A stretch of 64,000 bases of DNA from Effusibacillus consociatus. GTDB lineage: Bacteria > Bacillota > Bacilli > Tumebacillales > Effusibacillaceae. The stretch lies in assembly GCF_042652925.1 (NCBI RefSeq), contig NZ_JBHSHC010000014.1, forward strand, positions 124,001 through 188,000. Reading direction: 5' to 3'. Shown in pieces: positions 1 to 7,711 of the stretch. Numbering within the stretch: the first letter of the stretch is position 1; each line of letters begins with the position of its first letter. The notes under the pieces are model-generated. The model had not been told where the DNA came from and searched no databases. It saw only the letters and a program-made list of their open reading frames with translations. The translations under genes and the position numbers were made by a program.

Positions 1-111
1 CAAGACCATCCCGGGAAAATCGTTGCCGGCACAATTGCAGTGGCGATTCTTGCCATTATGACAGATATCTTCTTTCGAATCGTTGCAAGAAAAATGAAAC
101 CCGCTTCATAA
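1..111 (+). CDS. ABC transporter permease, osmoprotectant (OpuC/OpuB) type, C-terminal end
   Basis: Only the last 36 codons are present; the frame is open from the first base to a TAA. They encode a hydrophobic final helix followed by a basic tail. The next gene starts 22 bases on and is a full permease of the OpuCD/OpuBD kind, and the binding protein and ATPase follow. OpuC-type systems have two permease genes, so this is most likely the other permease subunit. The family assignment rests on position and hydrophobicity because too little sequence remains for motifs. Confidence 0.6.
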   Translation, partial: QDHPGKIVAGTIAVAILAIMTDIFFRIVARKMKPAS

Positions 112-133
112 AAGGAAGGGAGGGAACAGACTT

Positions 134-775
134 TTGGAAATCTTCATTGATGCTTATCAGTATGTTATACAGAACACAGGAGATTTCTGGCACGCTATTT
201 ATGTTCATCTTTCATTAAGTTTTATTGCTGTTGTTATAGGGATTCTCATATGTGTCCCGTTAGGAATTTATCTGGTGAAGAAAAAAAGGGGATCCATGGT
301 CATTCTGAATGCGATTAACATTGGAAGAATTATTCCAAGCTTGGCGGTTCTCGCGCTTGCGATGCCTTATGTGGGGATTGGATTTACTCCCTCCTTGATT
401 GCTCTGGCTTTACTGGTATGTCCTCCGATTCTCATCAATACGATTACAGCATTTAACGAAGTAGACAAAAGTATTATTGAAGCCGCTTATGGTATGGGGA
501 TGGATAAAGCGAGAGTGATTCGGACAGTCGAAATCCCCTTAGCTTTACCTGTAATAATTACGGGTATCCGAACGGCTTCTGTTGAGGTGATTGCCAGCGC
601 TACCTTGGCAGCTTTTATCGGTGGAGGAGGTCTTGGAGAATTCATTATTAACGGAATTGCGTTAGCCCAACCTTCCATGCTGCTTGTGGGAGCGATCCCG
701 GTAGCGATTCTGGCTTTAATGGCTGAAGTGATTTTTGGTGGGATTGAAAAATTAACCCTCCCGCCTGCAACATAA
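134..775 (+). CDS. Osmoprotectant-type ABC transporter permease
   Basis: Inner-membrane channel subunit of a quaternary-amine importer. The 213-residue product has about five hydrophobic segments and the permease-ATPase coupling loop (EAAYGMGMDKARVIRTVEIP, residues ~116-135), as in OpuBD/OpuCD proteins. A TTG start is chosen because an AAGGAAGGGAGGG ribosome site lies 10 bases upstream and no ATG fits better. The order permease, binding protein, ATPase makes a complete importer, and the ATPase is only 6 bp from the MIO-less ammonia-lyase homologue. The substrate may therefore be a histidine betaine rather than a general osmolyte. Family certain, substrate inferred. Confidence 0.88.
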   Translation: MEIFIDAYQYVIQNTGDFWHAIYVHLSLSFIAVVIGILICVPLGIYLVKKKRGSMVILNAINIGRIIPSLAVLALAMPYVGIGFTPSLIALALLVCPPILINTITAFNEVDKSIIEAAYGMGMDKARVIRTVEIPLALPVIITGIRTASVEVIASATLAAFIGGGGLGEFIINGIALAQPSMLLVGAIPVAILALMAEVIFGGIEKLTLPPAT

Positions 776-802
776 TGTTTACAAAAAAAGGGGGAAGTCA
801 AA

Positions 803-1756
803 ATGAAGTCAATCAGTAAAAAGATTTTCTCGATTTGCTTGATATTTGTTCTTGTGTTTATCACAACCGCATGTGGAAATACCGGTAGCAGCCCTGCATC
901 TAATTCTTCCGCGAGTTCATCTGCAAAAAATGGAGGAAATAAACCGACCATTAAAGTTGGTTCCAAGAATTTTACTGAGCAATACATTTTGGGTGAGCTT
1001 TACTCACAAGCTCTGGAAGCGGCTGGTTATCCTGTGGAGAGGAAACTGAATTTAGGCGGCACACTGGTAGCATTCGAAGCATTAAAAGGCGGTCAAATTG
1101 ATCTTTATCCTGAATACACGGGCACTGCTTTAATGGACATCTTAAAAGACCAACCGAAAAGTGACGGGGATGCTGTCTATGAAGCGGTGAAGAAAGGCTA
1201 TAAAGAAAAATGGGATATTGAGGTTCTTAATAAGACTCAGTTTAACAATACTTATGTTCTTGTGACTACTAAAAAAGCGGCAGAAAAGTATAACCTGAAA
1301 AAATTGTCGGATCTGGCCACGAAAGCTTCCGAACTAAACTTTGCATTGATCCCGGAATTTGCGGAGAGAGCGGACGGACTGCCTGGGTTGCAGAAGACGT
1401 ACGGAGGATTCCAATTTAAATCGGCCAAACTGTTTGATATTGGTCTAAAGTATAAAGCGTTAACAAGCGGCCAGGTCGATGTAACCATCGGGTTTGGCAC
1501 GGATGGACAGATTGCCGGATATAACTTGGTAGCTCTGGAAGATGATAAGAAATTTTGGCCTCCCTATCATGTTGCACCCCAAGTGAGAGGCGACGTACTA
1601 AAAAATAATCCTGAAGTGGGGGAAATTATTAATAAAGTAAATGCCTTGTTGACCGATCAGGTTATGGCTTCCCTCAATTGGAAAGTAGATGGGGACAAAG
1701 AGGAGCCGGCGGCAGTGGCCAAACAGTTCTTAAAGCAAAACGGGATTATTAAGTAA
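803..1756 (+). CDS. Quaternary-amine-type substrate-binding lipoprotein
   Basis: Extracellular receptor of the importer. The N-terminus is a lipoprotein signal with a basic start, a hydrophobic core and a lipobox ending at Cys24 (TTAC). A Ser/Ala/Asn-rich tether follows, then an OpuAC/OpuBC-type fold beginning IKVGSKNFTEQYILGEL. Residues around 230-250 (FWPPYHVAPQVR) match the family region that supplies aromatic residues to a trimethylammonium cage. At 317 residues it is of normal length. A strong ribosome site (GGGGGAAG) precedes the ATG. Related proteins bind choline, betaine, carnitine or, in EgtU-type systems, ergothioneine. The neighbouring lyase and urocanase homologues favour an imidazole betaine. 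Confidence 0.88.
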   Translation: MKSISKKIFSICLIFVLVFITTACGNTGSSPASNSSASSSAKNGGNKPTIKVGSKNFTEQYILGELYSQALEAAGYPVERKLNLGGTLVAFEALKGGQIDLYPEYTGTALMDILKDQPKSDGDAVYEAVKKGYKEKWDIEVLNKTQFNNTYVLVTTKKAAEKYNLKKLSDLATKASELNFALIPEFAERADGLPGLQKTYGGFQFKSAKLFDIGLKYKALTSGQVDVTIGFGTDGQIAGYNLVALEDDKKFWPPYHVAPQVRGDVLKNNPEVGEIINKVNALLTDQVMASLNWKVDGDKEEPAAVAKQFLKQNGIIK

Positions 1757-1772
1757 ACCGGATGGGGAAAAA

Positions 1773-1800
1773 GGGGACCGAACAGTTTTGGGAGGTCCCC
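1773..1800 (+). terminator. Hairpin between binding-protein and ATPase genes
   Basis: A 7-bp GC-rich stem (GGGGACC with GGTCCCC) is followed by a short CATTTT stretch. In a transporter operon such a hairpin usually gives partial termination or mRNA protection, so the binding protein is made in excess of the ATPase. The T-tract is poor, so termination should be incomplete. Confidence 0.55.
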
Positions 1801-1820
1801 CATTTTAAGGAGGAAAAGGA

Positions 1821-2807
1821 ATGAGCGGAATTGTATTTCAACAGGTTACCAAATTCTATCCGGGCAGTGAAAGACCGGCTGTTAACAAGGTAAGTCTTGA
1901 AGTGGAAGCGGGTCAATTTGTTGTTCTTCTTGGAAGTTCCGGATGCGGAAAAACAACCCTTCTTAAGATGGTGAATCGACTTTACGAACAAACACAAGGA
2001 AGTATACTTGTGAATGGCAAGGATACCAAGACAGTACCGGTCAATGACTTGCGACGTCAAATCGGCTATGTTATTCAGCAAAGCGGCCTTTTCCCTCATA
2101 TGACAGTTGAGGCAAATATAGCGGTTGTACCTGAAATGTTAGGCTGGGAAAGACAAAAGATTGATGATCGAATTGATGAACTCCTGGAATTGGTGCATCT
2201 TGATCCGAAAATTTATCGGAAAAGATATCCCCGCCAGTTATCCGGTGGACAGCAACAACGGGTAGGACTTGCCCGAGCTTTAGCGGCGGATCCGCCGTTT
2301 ATGTTGATGGACGAACCTTTTGGAGCCATTGATGCAATAACCAGAACAAAGCTGCAGGATGAATTAATCCATATTCAAAAGAAACTTCACAAAACCATTT
2401 TGTTTGTTACCCACGATGTGGATGAGGCTTTAAGACTGGCAGACAAAATTATCATTATGAGAGATGGAGAAGTTGTTCAGTACGATACGCCTCTCAACAT
2501 TATTGCTCATCCCCATAATGATTTTGTGAAAGACCTTATTGGCGGAGACGATATAATCAGACAAATCAGTCTGATTAACGTAAAAGCTGCGATGGAAAAG
2601 TCAAACAAAACAAAGACATACGAAAAGACCATCACAATCTCAGAAAAAAGTGACTTGAAATCGGCTCTGGCCACGATGTTGCGAACGGGGGCGGAAGTCC
2701 TTTTTGTGCTCGATGAAAATGAGTACATCATAGGACATCTAAGTCTTTCCCATATTCAAGAGTTGTTACTGCCTCACAATCAACAAAACATCTTAAGGAT
2801 GAAGTAA
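1821..2807 (+). CDS. Osmoprotectant-type ABC transporter ATPase
   Basis: Cytoplasmic ATPase of the importer, 328 residues. Walker A is GSSGCGKTT (~residues 38-46), the signature is LSGGQQQRVGLARALA (~140-155), Walker B is MLMDEPFGAID, and the switch histidine is in VTHDVDEAL. The C-terminal ~60 residues (from about 270) look like one CBS-type sensor half; OpuCA proteins normally carry a CBS pair, so this tail is shorter than usual. AGGAGG precedes the ATG at good spacing. Its stop is 6 bp before the ammonia-lyase homologue, so importer and lyase are surely co-transcribed. Confidence 0.92.
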   Translation: MSGIVFQQVTKFYPGSERPAVNKVSLEVEAGQFVVLLGSSGCGKTTLLKMVNRLYEQTQGSILVNGKDTKTVPVNDLRRQIGYVIQQSGLFPHMTVEANIAVVPEMLGWERQKIDDRIDELLELVHLDPKIYRKRYPRQLSGGQQQRVGLARALAADPPFMLMDEPFGAIDAITRTKLQDELIHIQKKLHKTILFVTHDVDEALRLADKIIIMRDGEVVQYDTPLNIIAHPHNDFVKDLIGGDDIIRQISLINVKAAMEKSNKTKTYEKTITISEKSDLKSALATMLRTGAEVLFVLDENEYIIGHLSLSHIQELLLPHNQQNILRMK

Positions 2808-2813
2808 GAATCG

Positions 2814-4340
2814 ATGCGAAAATCAATTATTCTTTTAGATGGGGACGACCTGAAGATTGAAGATATCGTGGCTGTTGCCAGATACGGTGCGAGAGTTGAG
2901 TTATCGACTCTTGTAGCTGAGAAAATAAAGAAATGTCGTGCGCTGGTTGATCGATTTGTCTCCGAAGAGCGTGTGATTTACGGGGTCACCACCGGACTTG
3001 GCGACCTTTGTAAGGTGCGAATTACGGCCGAGCAATCCTCTGCTCTTTCAAGAAACGTGATCATGAGTCATGCATGTGGGGTAGGGAATCCTCTGCCTGA
3101 AGATCAAGTTCGGGCGATTATGTTTTGTGCCGTTGTAAACTTCAGCCAGGGGCATTCGGGTGTTTCCCTGGAAACGGTGGAAACGCTTATCCGCATGCTC
3201 AATGAAAGGGTAACTCCTTGGGTTCCTTCTCAAGGTTCTGTTGGATATTTGACCCATATGGCCCATATTTCTCTAGTAGCCATTGGACTTGGTCAGGCCT
3301 ATTGTAATGAACAGCTGATGTCGGGCAAGGAAGCTATGAGCAGATCCGGGATACCGCTTCTTTCTTTAAAGGAAAAGGAAGGGTTATCGCTTGTCAACGG
3401 AACGGTTTGTATGACCGGAATCAGTGCTCTCACAATCTATGATTCCATCAATCTTGCCAAGTGGTCGGATATCGCGGGAGCCATGAGCTTTGAGGCATTA
3501 AAGGGAAACAAATCCGCTTATGATCATCGGGTTCATAAAGTTCGTCCGTTTAAGGGACAGGTAAAGGTAGCCAATAATTTGCTCCGTTTGTCTGATGGAA
3601 GTGAAATTACAGAAAAATATAAAGAGTACAGGGTTCAGGATGCACTCAGTATTCGCTCGATCCCTCAGGTCCATGGAGCCTGCAGAGACAAGATTGAACA
3701 TGCAGCCGAAATCGTTCGTACCGAGTTGAATTCCGCAACAGATAATCCGTTGATCTTTGATGATGGAGACGGTGGTATCTCGGTGTCCGCCTGCAACGCC
3801 CACGGTGAGCCGTTGGCATTGACGATGGATATGCTGGCAGCTTCGGTAACTGAATTGGCGAACATTTCTGAACGGAGGATTGACCGTTTAATCAATCCTC
3901 ATGTGAGCGAATTACCCGCTTTTTTGGTGGAGAAAAGCGGATTGAATTCGGGTTTTATGATTCCGCAATATGTAGCAGCTTCCTTAGTGGCTGAAAACAA
4001 GGTTCTTTCTCATCCAATTTCGGTAGATTCCATTCCGACTTCAGCTTATCAGGAGGATCACGTCAGTATGGGAACACCTGCTGCGCTTAAAGCGTGCCAA
4101 GTGGTCCGAAATACTCAAAAGGTAATTGCGATTGAACTCCTGACGGCAGCTCAGGCATTGGAATTTCACCGTCCTTTAAAATTTGGGAAAGGTACAGAAT
4201 TCGTTTATGGTTTAATAAGAAAAAAAGTTTCCGCTTGGATTGAAGACAGGGTTTTTTATCCTGACATTCACCAAATGATTTCTGTGGTTGAAGACGGTAG
4301 CTGGATTCAGGCAATTGAAGAACAAGTAGGCCAACTATAG
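2814..4340 (+). CDS. MIO-less histidine ammonia-lyase homologue (candidate ergothionase-type trimethylamine lyase)
   Basis: A 508-residue member of the HAL/PAL superfamily that is not a normal HutH. Beside the canonical HutH at 13466-14977, the motif GSLG-ASG-DLAPLSHLAL is here GSVG-YLTHMAHISL (residues 141-154). Exactly the three residues that cyclise into the MIO electrophile are gone, with no frameshift. Other active-site residues persist: Tyr56, His86, Asn195, Gln275, Arg281 and Glu414. The positions of the usual Tyr280 and Phe329 are Leu278 and Ala329, which enlarges and changes the pocket. Known cofactor-free relatives (ergothionases) eliminate trimethylamine, a good leaving group, from ergothioneine. 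The adjoining betaine-type importer and divergent urocanase fit that role; hercynine is an alternative substrate. Family and deletion are directly seen; substrate is inferred. Confidence 0.85.
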   Translation: MRKSIILLDGDDLKIEDIVAVARYGARVELSTLVAEKIKKCRALVDRFVSEERVIYGVTTGLGDLCKVRITAEQSSALSRNVIMSHACGVGNPLPEDQVRAIMFCAVVNFSQGHSGVSLETVETLIRMLNERVTPWVPSQGSVGYLTHMAHISLVAIGLGQAYCNEQLMSGKEAMSRSGIPLLSLKEKEGLSLVNGTVCMTGISALTIYDSINLAKWSDIAGAMSFEALKGNKSAYDHRVHKVRPFKGQVKVANNLLRLSDGSEITEKYKEYRVQDALSIRSIPQVHGACRDKIEHAAEIVRTELNSATDNPLIFDDGDGGISVSACNAHGEPLALTMDMLAASVTELANISERRIDRLINPHVSELPAFLVEKSGLNSGFMIPQYVAASLVAENKVLSHPISVDSIPTSAYQEDHVSMGTPAALKACQVVRNTQKVIAIELLTAAQALEFHRPLKFGKGTEFVYGLIRKKVSAWIEDRVFYPDIHQMISVVEDGSWIQAIEEQVGQL

Positions 4341-4366
4341 ATTGAAGATTTGCGAGAGGACGAACG

Positions 4367-6010
4367 GTGATGAAAGAATTACATTCTTCTACTGATGAGC
4401 AGCTTCGCTGCAAGAATTGGCAAGTGGAAGGGATTTTGCGGATGCTGGTGAATACCCTTGATTCGGACGTTGCGGAAGATCCGGAGAACCTTGTTGTTTA
4501 CGGTACCGGAAAAGCTGCTCGAAACAGGGAAGCCGTTTGTAAGATCCTTTCTACTTTAGAGCAACTTGAAGATGACGAAACTCTACTGATCCAGTCTGGT
4601 AAACCTGTAGCCGTCTTCCGAACATTTGAGAATTCGCCGCGGGTTCTTGCTGTGAATTCGGTTGTTGTTCCCGCTTTTGCCACTTGGACTCAATTTCGCC
4701 GGTTGGAGAATAAGGGACTTACAATCTACGGACAGTCGACTGCCAGTTCCTGGTCTTACATTGGCACTCAAGGAATTTTGCAGGGAACGTATGAGACATT
4801 TCATGCAATTTCCCAGCAGCATTTTGAAGGTTCTTTGTTAGGTAAGTGGATTCTTACCAGTGGTCTTGGCGGAATGGGAAGTGCCCAGCCGACTGCCATT
4901 AAAATGAACGGGGGAGCCTCTCTTGTTGTTGAAATCGATCCGATGAAAGTAGAGAGGAGCATTAAGTACAATATCTGTGAAGTAGCCACCGATAATTTAG
5001 ATGACGCTTTGACTTATATTGAAAGCGCATTGAGAAATCGGAATCCTCTAAGCGTGGCCTTGGTTGGAAATGCATCCGATGTTTACCAAGAGCTTCTGAA
5101 CAGAGGGGTTATTCCGGATGTTGTCACCGATCAAACATCAGCGCATGATTTATTGAACGGTTATATTCCTTCGGATTATACAGTGGAACATGCGAACCGT
5201 ATTCGAAAGCAGGTTCCTGAGATGTATCTGCAGGATGCAAAATATACCGTCGTCCAACATCTGAAAGCTATGATTGGATTTATGGAAAGAGGTTCGATCG
5301 TATTCGATTACGGAAACAACATCCGTCAACAAGCCTTCGCTGCCGGGCTCCAGGAGGCGTTCTCATTTCCCAATTTTATCCCTTCCTATATTCGAGAACT
5401 GCAATGTGAAGGGTACAGTCCATTCCGATGGATTGCTCTTTCCGGCGACCCGAATGATATCTACAAGATTGATCAGGTACTGGTAAGCCATTTTTCTTCA
5501 GATGATAAGATTAGACACTGGATCGAGTATGCCCAGGCAAATGTACGTTTTCAGGGACTTCCCGCCAGGGTATGCTGGATGAAGGCCGAGGAAAGGATTT
5601 GGATCGCTGAAAAGGTAAATGAGATGGTGGCGAGAAAGGAACTGAAGGCACCTGTTATGTTTACACGCGATCATATGGATGCAGGGTCAGTAGCGTCTCC
5701 GTTGAGAGAAACTGAGGGGATGAAGGATGGCAGTGATGCGATTGGGGACTGGCCAATTTTAAACGCTCTTTTAAATACGGCCAACGGGGCAACTTTCGTC
5801 AGTTTTCACCACGGAGGAGGAGTTGGCGTTGGTTACTCGCTTCACGCTGGAATGAGCATTGTGGCAGATGGGAGTACAAATTTGGCGGAAAGATTCCGGA
5901 ATATTTTCCTTGGAGACGTAGGTGTCGGTATTATTCGCTATGCGGATGCGGGTTACGAAATTGCGGAAAGGAAAGCAAAGCAGCTCGGGTTAGGCTTGGG
6001 GGATCAGTAA
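4367..6010 (+). CDS. Divergent urocanase homologue (candidate thiourocanate hydratase)
   Basis: A 547-residue NAD-dependent urocanase-family protein. The NAD-binding segment TSGLGGMGSAQPTAIK and the HHGGGVGVGYSLHAGM region remain, as does the active-site-region Cys403. Substrate-pocket segments conserved in both ordinary urocanases of this window are changed: YGGIGKAARNW becomes YGTGKAARNR (one residue deleted, positions 45-54), GQMTAGSWIY becomes GQSTASSWSY (from residue 122), and CWLGYGER becomes CWMKAEER (from 403). It follows the MIO-less lyase by 26 bp, so it probably hydrates that enzyme's product. Published thiourocanate hydratases are urocanase relatives with specific pocket differences. 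A GTG (4367) or the adjacent ATG (4370) can start it. Confidence 0.8.
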   Translation: MMKELHSSTDEQLRCKNWQVEGILRMLVNTLDSDVAEDPENLVVYGTGKAARNREAVCKILSTLEQLEDDETLLIQSGKPVAVFRTFENSPRVLAVNSVVVPAFATWTQFRRLENKGLTIYGQSTASSWSYIGTQGILQGTYETFHAISQQHFEGSLLGKWILTSGLGGMGSAQPTAIKMNGGASLVVEIDPMKVERSIKYNICEVATDNLDDALTYIESALRNRNPLSVALVGNASDVYQELLNRGVIPDVVTDQTSAHDLLNGYIPSDYTVEHANRIRKQVPEMYLQDAKYTVVQHLKAMIGFMERGSIVFDYGNNIRQQAFAAGLQEAFSFPNFIPSYIRELQCEGYSPFRWIALSGDPNDIYKIDQVLVSHFSSDDKIRHWIEYAQANVRFQGLPARVCWMKAEERIWIAEKVNEMVARKELKAPVMFTRDHMDAGSVASPLRETEGMKDGSDAIGDWPILNALLNTANGATFVSFHHGGGVGVGYSLHAGMSIVADGSTNLAERFRNIFLGDVGVGIIRYADAGYEIAERKAKQLGLGLGDQ

Positions 6011-6021
6011 GGAGGAGCCTC

Positions 6022-7590
6022 ATGGATGTTTTGGTTGCAGAAACAAGTGAATTTCAACGTAACGGATTAAAATGGATGTTTGACAGCTCGGACCTTGCAA
6101 TTGACCGGTATATTGAAGTGTCCACTCCATCTGAGTTTTTGGCTGCAACGGAAAGCGGAGAGTATCACCTAATCCTGCTTAATATTGATATGCTGCCGGA
6201 TGAACATTGGCATGTTTTATCGAATCTAGCAAATAAGTCAACAGTAATAGGAATTACTGAACGAAAAGAATTTGAAACAGCGGTACGGTGCTTGGAAGTT
6301 GGGATGTACCGTTTATTTGTCAAACCATTATCCATCCAGTCTTTAATGGACGCTATTAAAAATATTGTGGAAAAGAAAATCATAAAACATCCACATGAGG
6401 AAATAGAAAAATTAAGAACTCAATGGATTGCGAACCTCATCTCAGGACAAGTCACGAATTTGCGGGAAGTATGGGAACAGGCAAATCAGCTTGGTTATCA
6501 TTCCCTGCCAAGCGTAGTGATGATGGCAAAGGTAAGCCATCTAAATGAACTGATCAGAAATAAGAGTGATCTATGGAAAAAACAAATTTTATCCCAAGTG
6601 AAAAGTGTTGTTGAATCATTTTGTAACGAAAAGGGATTGATTTTCCATCATACCCATGATGATTTCGTTGTTTTGTATACACCGAAAAAAGGGGAACAAA
6701 AACAAGAAACCGTTGCGATTGTGAAGGAACTGGGGTTTCAGTTGTATGATTGGGTGAAACAACAGTCCGATTACTCCCTTTATATTGCTTGCGGCAGTGA
6801 ATATAAAAATCCCATGCATTTGTATCATTCTTATGAAGAAGCAAAGATTCTTCTTTCATTGGAATTTTATTACTACAAAGGCAAAGTGGCTCATTACGCA
6901 GATTATCCGCAGGTTTTTAACAGAAATATTCTCGACGAGATCGATGACCCATTTGATGAAGAAGCGCTTTCCAAGGACAATCTCCAGTTTGTGTTGACTC
7001 AAATGGAAAACAACCTGAATCATATGAAAACTAGCGGAATTCTGCCCGTCTATTACAAATTGTCTTTAATTTATATTCTTTTACGAATGCTTAGACAGTT
7101 TGTGCCCAATGAAAAGCATCAATTCGCGTCGTTTCTGGATTACAGCCAAAAAATTATGAGCAGTGAGTCGGCTGACGAAATCGTAACTGAGCTAAAAGAA
7201 TACTTTACCAAAATTTCAGATGTTCATGTTTTCCCTGTTCAACATATTGTGATCGAACGAGCCCTGGACTTTATCAACGAAAATTACAATAAAAGCATCA
7301 CCTTGGAGCAAGTGGCGGAGGAAATAAAAAGGAGTCCTTATTATTTCAGTCACCTTTTCAAGAAAGTTATGAATATGACGTTTGTAGAGTATCTAACTCA
7401 TCTTAGGGTGAAGAAAGCTAAAGAACTTTTACTCAATGACGATTTAACTGTTTCCGAGATTGCCTACATTATAGGGTATCAGGATCCTAATTATTTCAGC
7501 CGTGTTTTTAAGGCAATCAGCGGTGAATCCCCAAAGCAGTGGAAAACGCAAAAAAACCTAGAAAAGACAAAAAATGAAAGAAAAAATTAA
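6022..7590 (+). CDS. AraC-family regulator with degenerate receiver domain (YesN-like)
   Basis: A transcription factor of 522 residues. Residues 1-120 have a response-regulator fold, but the phosphoacceptor position is Asn54 (LILLNIDML) and the acidic pair near the N-terminus is degenerate (VLVAETSE). The Lys-Pro of the last loop is kept (LFVKPLS). A middle region of ~260 residues follows, then a complete AraC double helix-turn-helix at ~410-510 with the IAYIIGYQDPNYFSRVFK signature. No histidine kinase is nearby, so control by phosphorylation is doubtful and ligand sensing by the middle region is more likely. AAGGAGGAG precedes the ATG, 11 bp after the urocanase homologue. Likely targets are the importer operon and the hutU-hutI operon downstream. 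Confidence 0.85.
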   Translation: MDVLVAETSEFQRNGLKWMFDSSDLAIDRYIEVSTPSEFLAATESGEYHLILLNIDMLPDEHWHVLSNLANKSTVIGITERKEFETAVRCLEVGMYRLFVKPLSIQSLMDAIKNIVEKKIIKHPHEEIEKLRTQWIANLISGQVTNLREVWEQANQLGYHSLPSVVMMAKVSHLNELIRNKSDLWKKQILSQVKSVVESFCNEKGLIFHHTHDDFVVLYTPKKGEQKQETVAIVKELGFQLYDWVKQQSDYSLYIACGSEYKNPMHLYHSYEEAKILLSLEFYYYKGKVAHYADYPQVFNRNILDEIDDPFDEEALSKDNLQFVLTQMENNLNHMKTSGILPVYYKLSLIYILLRMLRQFVPNEKHQFASFLDYSQKIMSSESADEIVTELKEYFTKISDVHVFPVQHIVIERALDFINENYNKSITLEQVAEEIKRSPYYFSHLFKKVMNMTFVEYLTHLRVKKAKELLLNDDLTVSEIAYIIGYQDPNYFSRVFKAISGESPKQWKTQKNLEKTKNERKN

Positions 7591-7711
7591 ACTATAAATA
7601 AAGTAAGGCAAAATGTTGAAAACATTCGAAAGATAGTCTAGAGATTGAGCGACCGGATCATTATATGATTTCCGTAAGAAATACAATTTTTCAATCTCAG
7701 GAGGAGATAGA

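Noticed and set aside
7591..7711. Promoter for hutU from TTGAGC and TATGAT
   Set aside because: The two boxes are only 13 bp apart, too close for a normal sigma-A promoter. An activator-dependent promoter is possible, but I cannot place it.
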